Part shown: piece by piece, positions 59,550 to 64,000 of the stretch
How the letters are laid out: each line of letters starts with the position of its first letter
How positions within the stretch are numbered: the stretch's first letter is position 1
Assembly: GCF_014596475.1 (NCBI RefSeq)
Contig: NZ_MECJ01000033.1
Span: 620,001 to 684,000, forward strand
Reading direction: 5' to 3'
Length of the DNA: 64,000 bases
Source: Streptomyces sp. CBMA152
GTDB taxonomy: Bacteria; Actinomycetota; Actinomycetes; Streptomycetales; Streptomycetaceae
Notes under the pieces: generated by a model
Database searches by the model: none
Seen by the model: the letters and a program-made list of their open reading frames with translations, nothing else
Told to the model about the DNA's origin: nothing
Program-made: the position numbers and the translations under genes

Positions 59550-60620
59550 TTACGTCGGGTCGGGCGCCCCGTACACATCCGCGATCAGCTCGTACGAGCG
59601 CAGCCGCGCCTGGGGGCTGTGCGCGTTCGCGGTCAGCATCAGCTCGTCCGCGCCGGTGCGCTTCTGCAGCGCGTCGAGCCCGTCGCGCACCTGGTCGGGC
59701 GTGCCGGAGACGACGTTGGCGAGCCAGCCGTCGACGAACTCCCGCTCCAGGGGGCTGTACGCGTACGCCTCCGCCTCCTCCGGGGTCGGCACCAGGCCCG
59801 GGCGGCCGGTGCGCAGCCGGAGCATCGACAGCGCGTTGGTGCGCGTCTGGCGGCGCGCCTCCGACTCGCTGTCGGCGGCCAGCGCCGAGACCCCGATCAG
59901 CGCGTACGGCGCGTCCAGCACCTTCGAGGGCCGGAACGACTCGCGGTAGAGGTCGAGCGCGGGCACCGTGTTCTGCGCCGAGAAGTGGTGCGCGAACGCG
60001 AACGGCAGCCCGAGCATCCCGGCCAGGCGGGCGCTGAAGCCGGACGAGCCGAGCAGCCAGATCGGCGGCCGCCCGGTCGGGCCCTGCACGGGTCCGGGCA
60101 CCGCGTGGATACGGGCGTAGGGGTGCCCGTCGGGGAAGTCGTCGTCCAGGAAACGCGTCAACTCGGCCAGCTGCTGCGGGAATTCGTCCGCACCCTCATT
60201 GAGGTGATCGGTCCGGCGCAGGGCCGCGGCCGTAGCCCCGTCCGTGCCGGGCGCGCGCCCCAGGCCCAGGTCGATCCGCCCCGGGGCCAGCGCCTCCAGG
60301 GTGCCGAACTGCTCGGCGATCACCAGCGGCGCGTGGTTGGGCAGCATGACGCCGCCCGAGCCGAGCCGGATGCGGTCGGTGTGGGCGGCGAGGTGGGCGA
60401 GGATCACGGCCGGGGACGAGGAGGCGACGCCGGGCATGGAGTGGTGCTCGGCGACCCAGTGGCGGGTGAAGCCGCGCCGCTCGGCCAGCTTGGCGATCTC
60501 CACGCTGGTGCGCAGGGCCCGGGTCGCGGTGTAGCCGCTGCCGACCGTCACCAGGTCCAGTACGGACAGGGGCACGGGCGCGGTCCCGAACGCCGTCCCT
60601 CGAATGTCGTCCACGTCCAC
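59550..60620 (-). CDS. luciferase-like (LLM) flavin-dependent oxidoreductase
   Basis: This 356-residue protein belongs to the bacterial-luciferase-like group 1 oxidoreductases, which use FMNH2 or F420. Signatures are LSVLDLVTVGSGYTATRALRTSVEIAKLAERRGFTRHWVAEHHSMPGVASSSPAVILAHLAAHTDRIRLGSGGVMLPNH and EQFGTLEALAPGRIDLGLGRAPGTD, typical of the MsnO8 group. The GTG at 60620 has GGAGGAG upstream; a GTG two codons on is the alternative. It is divergent from the amidase, with 128 bp between starts. Substrate is unknown. Confidence 0.9.
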   Translation of the reverse strand: MDVDDIRGTAFGTAPVPLSVLDLVTVGSGYTATRALRTSVEIAKLAERRGFTRHWVAEHHSMPGVASSSPAVILAHLAAHTDRIRLGSGGVMLPNHAPLVIAEQFGTLEALAPGRIDLGLGRAPGTDGATAAALRRTDHLNEGADEFPQQLAELTRFLDDDFPDGHPYARIHAVPGPVQGPTGRPPIWLLGSSGFSARLAGMLGLPFAFAHHFSAQNTVPALDLYRESFRPSKVLDAPYALIGVSALAADSESEARRQTRTNALSMLRLRTGRPGLVPTPEEAEAYAYSPLEREFVDGWLANVVSGTPDQVRDGLDALQKRTGADELMLTANAHSPQARLRSYELIADVYGAPDPT

Positions 60621-60748
60621 CGGTCCGCTCCTCCAGTTCGTGCCGTACGGGTACGACAGAGCAGAACAGGAGGGTGTCTCCGTTTTATTCCCCGACCGGC
60701 TGTCGCCCCGGACGCTGTCGATCAGCAAACGCGGGTACGAACCCGGTC

Positions 60749-62131
60749 ATGACTGAGCCGACGACAGGCACCGCCGCACTCGCCGATCTGACCGCCCGTC
60801 AACTCCTGGACGGATACGGCAAAGGAGACTTCACCCCCGTCGAGGCGACCTCGGCGGTGCTCGACCGGATCGAGGCCGTACAGCCCCGGATCAACGCGTT
60901 CGTCCGCGTCGACGCCGAGCAGGCCCTCGCGCAGGCGGAGGCGGCCACCGAGCGGCGCCGGAAAGGTGAGCCGCTGGGGCTGCTCGACGGGGTGCCGGTG
61001 TCCGTGAAGGACACGCTCCCGATGGCCGGCGGCCCCACCCTGCGCGGCTCCAAAGGGGCCAGCACCAAGGGGAGTTGGGATGTGGACGCGTCTGCCGTGG
61101 CACGCCTTCGCGAGCAGGGGGCGGTGTTCGTCGGCAAGACCACGACGCCCGAGTTCGGGTGGAAGGCGACCACCGACTCCGCGCTGTCCGGGATCACCCA
61201 CAATCCGCACGACCCGGACCGCACGGCGGGCGGGTCGAGCGGCGGCAGCGCGGCGGCGGTCGCGGCCGGGGCGGCGCCGCTCTCGCTCGGCACCGACGGC
61301 GGCGGCTCGATACGCATCCCCGCCTCGTTCTGCGGGGTCGTCGGGCTGAAGCCGACGTACGGGCGGGTGCCGCTGTTCCCGGCGAGCCCGTTCGGCTCGC
61401 TCGCACACGTCGGCCCGCTGGCCCGCAGCGCGGCGGACGCGGCGCTGCTGCTCGACGTGATCTGCGGGGCCGACTGGCGCGACTGGTCGGTGCGCCCCGC
61501 CGAGCCCGTCTCGCCGCTGCTCGCCGAGGGCGTCAAGGGCCTGCGCATTGCCTACTCGCCGCACCTCGGCGGACAGGTGGCCGTGCGCCCCGTGGTCGCG
61601 GCGGCGGTACGGGCCGCCGTCGCCCGGCTCGCGGGGCTCGGCGCGTACGTGGAGGAGGCGGACCCCGACTTCGCCGACCCCGTCGCCGCCTTCCACACCC
61701 TGTGGTTCACGGGGGCGGCCCGGGTGGCGCACCAGCTGCCGTCCGCGTGGCGGGCCTCGTTGGAACCCGGGCTGCGGGAGATCGCCGAGCAGGGCGCGCA
61801 CATCGGGGCCGTGGACTATCTGGCGGCGACCGAGGTGCAGGCCCAGCTCAGCCACCGCATGGCCCGCTTCCACCGCACGTACGACCTGCTGGTCACCCCG
61901 ACGCTGCCGATCACCGCGTTCGAGGCGGGCGTGGAGGTGCCGAGGGGGTCGGGGCTGCGGCGGTGGACGGGGTGGACCCCGTTCACGTACCCCTTCAACA
62001 TGACCGGGCAGCCCGCGGTGACGGTCCCGGTCGGCACGGACTCGGCGGGGCTTCCCATCGGCCTCCAACTCGTCGCCGCACGCCACCGCGACGACCTGGT
62101 GCTACGGGCCGCACACGCGCTGGAGCAGTGA
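60749..62131 (+). CDS. amidase (amidase-signature family)
   Basis: This 460-residue enzyme has the Ser-cisSer-Lys amidase fold. Catalytic Lys lies in GVPVSVKDTLPM, the glycine/serine signature is DPDRTAGGSSGGSAAAVAAGAAPLSLGTDGGGSIRIPASFCGVVGLKPTYGRVP, and TYPFNMTGQPAVTVPVG is the late conserved segment. No signal peptide is present, so it acts in the cytoplasm on amides. It precedes the ehu transporter genes by 69 bp on the same strand, but a functional link is not shown. Confidence 0.93.
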   Translation: MTEPTTGTAALADLTARQLLDGYGKGDFTPVEATSAVLDRIEAVQPRINAFVRVDAEQALAQAEAATERRRKGEPLGLLDGVPVSVKDTLPMAGGPTLRGSKGASTKGSWDVDASAVARLREQGAVFVGKTTTPEFGWKATTDSALSGITHNPHDPDRTAGGSSGGSAAAVAAGAAPLSLGTDGGGSIRIPASFCGVVGLKPTYGRVPLFPASPFGSLAHVGPLARSAADAALLLDVICGADWRDWSVRPAEPVSPLLAEGVKGLRIAYSPHLGGQVAVRPVVAAAVRAAVARLAGLGAYVEEADPDFADPVAAFHTLWFTGAARVAHQLPSAWRASLEPGLREIAEQGAHIGAVDYLAATEVQAQLSHRMARFHRTYDLLVTPTLPITAFEAGVEVPRGSGLRRWTGWTPFTYPFNMTGQPAVTVPVGTDSAGLPIGLQLVAARHRDDLVLRAAHALEQ

Positions 62132-62200
62132 AACCCGTACGCAATCAGGCATACGGGACCCATACGCATGGCGGCGTGGAAGGCGGGTAGCGGCGCCGCC

Positions 62201-63073
62201 ATGGCTGGAACACGACCGAGAGACCAGATCCGCAGGCGCACGCTCCTCGCCTCCGCCGCCGGGGCCGCCGCCATGGCCGCCGTCGGCTGCTCCAGAGTGC
62301 CCGGGGGCGACGCGCTCGGGCGGCTCAGATCGCAGGGCACGGTCCGGCTGGGGATCGCCGGCGAGGTCCCGTACGGCTATGTCGACGAGGACGGGAAGTT
62401 CACCGGCGAGGCGCCGGAACTCGCCAAGGTGATCTTCAAGCGGCTCGGCATCGGCCGCGTCCAGCCGGTCGCCACCGACTTCTCCTCGCTGATCCCCGGC
62501 CTCAACTCCCAGCAGTTCGACGTCGTCTCGGCCGGGATGTACATCAACAAGGACCGGTGCGCGCAGGTCCTGTTCGCCGATCCCGAGTACCAGATGCTCG
62601 ACTCGTTCATCGTGCGCAAGGGCAATCCGAAGAACCTGCACACGTACGAGGACGTGGTGCGCAGCCGTGCCCGGTTCGCGACCGGCACCGGCTACGCGGA
62701 GATCAAGTACGCGGTCGCCGCCGGGCTCCGGGAGAAGGACATCGTGATCCTCCAGGACCAGGTCGCCGGGCTGAACGCGGTCGAGTCCGGCCGCGTCGAC
62801 GTGTTCGCCGGGACCGCGCTGACCACCCGGGCGGTGGTGAAGAAGAGCAGCCGGGCCGAGGCCACCGCACCCTTCGCCGCCGTGGTCGACGGCAAGAAGA
62901 AGGTCGACGGCGGCGGCTTCGCCTTCCGCCCCACCGACACCTCGCTGCGCGACGCCTTCAACACCGAGATCCACAAGATGCGCGACAGCGGCGAACTCTT
63001 CCGGATCCTGCGCCCGTTCGGCTTCACCGAGGCCGAGATGACCACCCTCACCGCCAAGGAGCTGTGCCGATGA
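62201..63073 (+). CDS. ehuB: amino-acid/ectoine ABC transporter substrate-binding lipoprotein
   Basis: This 290-residue type 3 solute-binding protein has a twin-Arg-like RRRTLLAS start and lipobox AAVGC (Cys30). VRLGIAGEVPYGYVDEDGKFTGEAPELAKVIFKRLG opens the mature domain, and ARFATGTGYAEIKYA and GRVDVFAGTALTTRAVV belong to the hinge and second lobe. From memory the pattern fits EhuB, which binds ectoine and hydroxyectoine for osmoprotection, but other amino acids are possible. ATG 62201 is preferred; an in-frame ATG at 62168 would lengthen the n-region. It overlaps the permease gene (ATGA). Confidence 0.82.
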   Translation: MAGTRPRDQIRRRTLLASAAGAAAMAAVGCSRVPGGDALGRLRSQGTVRLGIAGEVPYGYVDEDGKFTGEAPELAKVIFKRLGIGRVQPVATDFSSLIPGLNSQQFDVVSAGMYINKDRCAQVLFADPEYQMLDSFIVRKGNPKNLHTYEDVVRSRARFATGTGYAEIKYAVAAGLREKDIVILQDQVAGLNAVESGRVDVFAGTALTTRAVVKKSSRAEATAPFAAVVDGKKKVDGGGFAFRPTDTSLRDAFNTEIHKMRDSGELFRILRPFGFTEAEMTTLTAKELCR

Positions 63074-63729
63074 CGGCGGGACTGTGGCAGCACTGGGTGC
63101 TGCCGGGAATATGGATCACGGTGCAGCTGACCGTGTACAGCGCGGCGCTCGCCGCGGCCGTCGCCTTCGGGGTCGGCATGGCCCGCACGCACCGCTCGCG
63201 CCTCGTCCGCTTCCTCGCCGGCTGCTACACGGAGATCTTCCGGGGCATGTCCGCCCTGGTCCTGATGTTCTGGCTGTTCTTCGTGCTGCCCCCGCTGGTG
63301 GGCTGGCAGCTGGTGCCGATGTGGGCGGCGGTCCTGGCGCTCGGCCTCTCGTACGGGGCGTACGGCGCCGAGATCGTCCGGGGCGCGCTGAACTCGGTGA
63401 CGCGCGCGCAGCGCGAGGCGGGCATCGCGCTCAGCTTCACGCCCTGGCAGCGGATGCGGCTGATCCTGCTGCCGCAGGCGGTGCCGGAGATGATCCCGCC
63501 GTTCTGCAACCTGCTGATCGAACTCCTCAAGGGCACCGCCCTGGTCTCGCTCCTCGGCGTCGGAGACGTGTCCTTCGCCGCCTATCTCGTCCGCCTGGCC
63601 ACCCAGGACAGCGCGAAGATCTACAGCGTCACCCTCGTCATCTACTTCGTCCTCGCCTTCGGAATCACCCGTGGCATGAAGGCACTTGAGCGCCGGGCCA
63701 AGGCGAACCTGGGGGTGACGGCCAAGTGA
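63070..63729 (+). CDS. ehuC: amino-acid/ectoine ABC permease 1
   Basis: This 219-residue permease of the HisM/GlnP type has about five helices (WVLPGIWITVQLTVYSAALAAAVAFGVGM first) and the family signature YGAYGAEIVRGALNSVTRAQREAGIALSFTPWQRMRLILLPQAVPEMIPPFCNLLIELLKGTALVSLLG. The EAA-like loop is in the middle of that segment. The ATG overlaps the ehuB stop and the gene overlaps the next permease by GTGA, so translation is coupled. Confidence 0.9.
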   Translation: MTAGLWQHWVLPGIWITVQLTVYSAALAAAVAFGVGMARTHRSRLVRFLAGCYTEIFRGMSALVLMFWLFFVLPPLVGWQLVPMWAAVLALGLSYGAYGAEIVRGALNSVTRAQREAGIALSFTPWQRMRLILLPQAVPEMIPPFCNLLIELLKGTALVSLLGVGDVSFAAYLVRLATQDSAKIYSVTLVIYFVLAFGITRGMKALERRAKANLGVTAK

Positions 63730-64000
63730 GCACCACCGCGCACCACTCGTCCTGGGACTGGTCCGCCGTCTCGGACTTCATGCCGCGCCTGTGGGACGGG
63801 ATGCTCGTCACCCTCCAGGTCCTGGCGCTCGGCTCGCTGATCTCGTTCTCGCTGGGGCTGGTGTGGGCCCTCGGCCTGCGCTCCCCGGCCCGGCTCGTAC
63901 GGTGGCCCATCGCCGCCGTCACCGAGTTCATCCGCACCACGCCGCTGCTGGTGCAGCTGTTCTTCCTGTTCTTCGTGCTGCCCGAGTGGGGCGTGAAGTT
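63726..64000 (+). CDS. ehuD: amino-acid/ectoine ABC permease 2, N-terminal part (cut by window edge)
   Basis: The first 91 residues or so are present. SDFMPRLWDGMLVTLQVLALGSLISFSLGLVWALGLRS is the first membrane helix of a HisQ/GlnP-type permease, followed by VTEFIRTTPLLVQLFFLFFVLPEWG, the second-helix signature with FIRxTPLLVQLFF. The GTG start overlaps the ehuC stop. The EAA loop and the likely downstream ATPase gene lie outside the window. Confidence 0.9.
   Translation, partial: MSTTAHHSSWDWSAVSDFMPRLWDGMLVTLQVLALGSLISFSLGLVWALGLRSPARLVRWPIAAVTEFIRTTPLLVQLFFLFFVLPEWGVK

Overview
The window is high-GC actinobacterial DNA from a Streptomyces chromosome. G/C at third codon positions, GTG and TTG starts, four-base ATGA/GTGA overlaps, and a desferrioxamine-adpA-cebR-cdgA gene order that I recall from the S. 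coelicolor SCO2770-SCO2820 region all point that way. It looks like chromosomal core with a few small accessory insertions. I see no phage, insertion sequence, integrase or CRISPR array.

Layout. 1-8.5 kb: leucine/branched-chain acyl-CoA catabolism (two acyl-CoA dehydrogenases, acyl-CoA thioesterase, the two subunits of a methylcrotonyl-type carboxylase, HMG-CoA lyase) opposite a TetR regulator with two evenly spaced operators. 8.5-16 kb: desferrioxamine uptake and synthesis, desEF and desABCD, each unit under its own DmdR-type iron box. 16-18.6 kb: accessory Nudix/regulator pair between inverted GC-rich repeats. 18.6-23.5 kb: secreted beta-N-acetylhexosaminidase, DUF4429 protein, small conserved protein and a glmS. 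23.6-28 kb: acetate-type transporter, universal stress protein, adpA (with a TTA codon) and oligoribonuclease. 28.2-30.5 kb: tRNA-His and an accessory HTH/DUF6879 cassette. 30.4-36.4 kb: cellobiose/cello-oligosaccharide uptake and hydrolysis, cebR-cebEFG-bglC, with two CebR boxes. 36.4-44.4 kb: TetR/SDR pair, MerR/TipAS regulator, CBM2 chitinase, two-component system, secreted protein, spermidine-synthase-like protein. 44.5-48.4 kb: small family protein, TPR regulator, histidine phosphatase, PAP2 protein. 48.3-52.9 kb: four-gene operon encoding an Fe-S RecB/Cas4-type nuclease, an unknown protein, a Dna2/Upf1-type helicase and a small protein. 53-64 kb: tRNA-Lys, secreted M6 protease, cdgA (PAS-GGDEF-EAL), chitinase with CBM5/12, luciferase-type oxidoreductase, amidase, and the start of an ehu-type amino-acid/ectoine ABC transporter cut by the window edge.

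How it fits together. The region joins nutrient capture (iron by siderophore, chitin by two chitinases plus hexosaminidase and GlcN-6-P synthase, cellulose fragments by Ceb/BglC) with developmental control (AdpA under bldA, c-di-GMP turnover by CdgA, oligoribonuclease, which also degrades the linear product of c-di-GMP hydrolysis).

The least described item is the nuclease/unknown/helicase operon, which reads as a Dna2 enzyme split over separate genes. Other points of interest are nested inverted copies of dispersed intergenic repeats and a coding sequence that runs with a TTA codon into tRNA-Lys.
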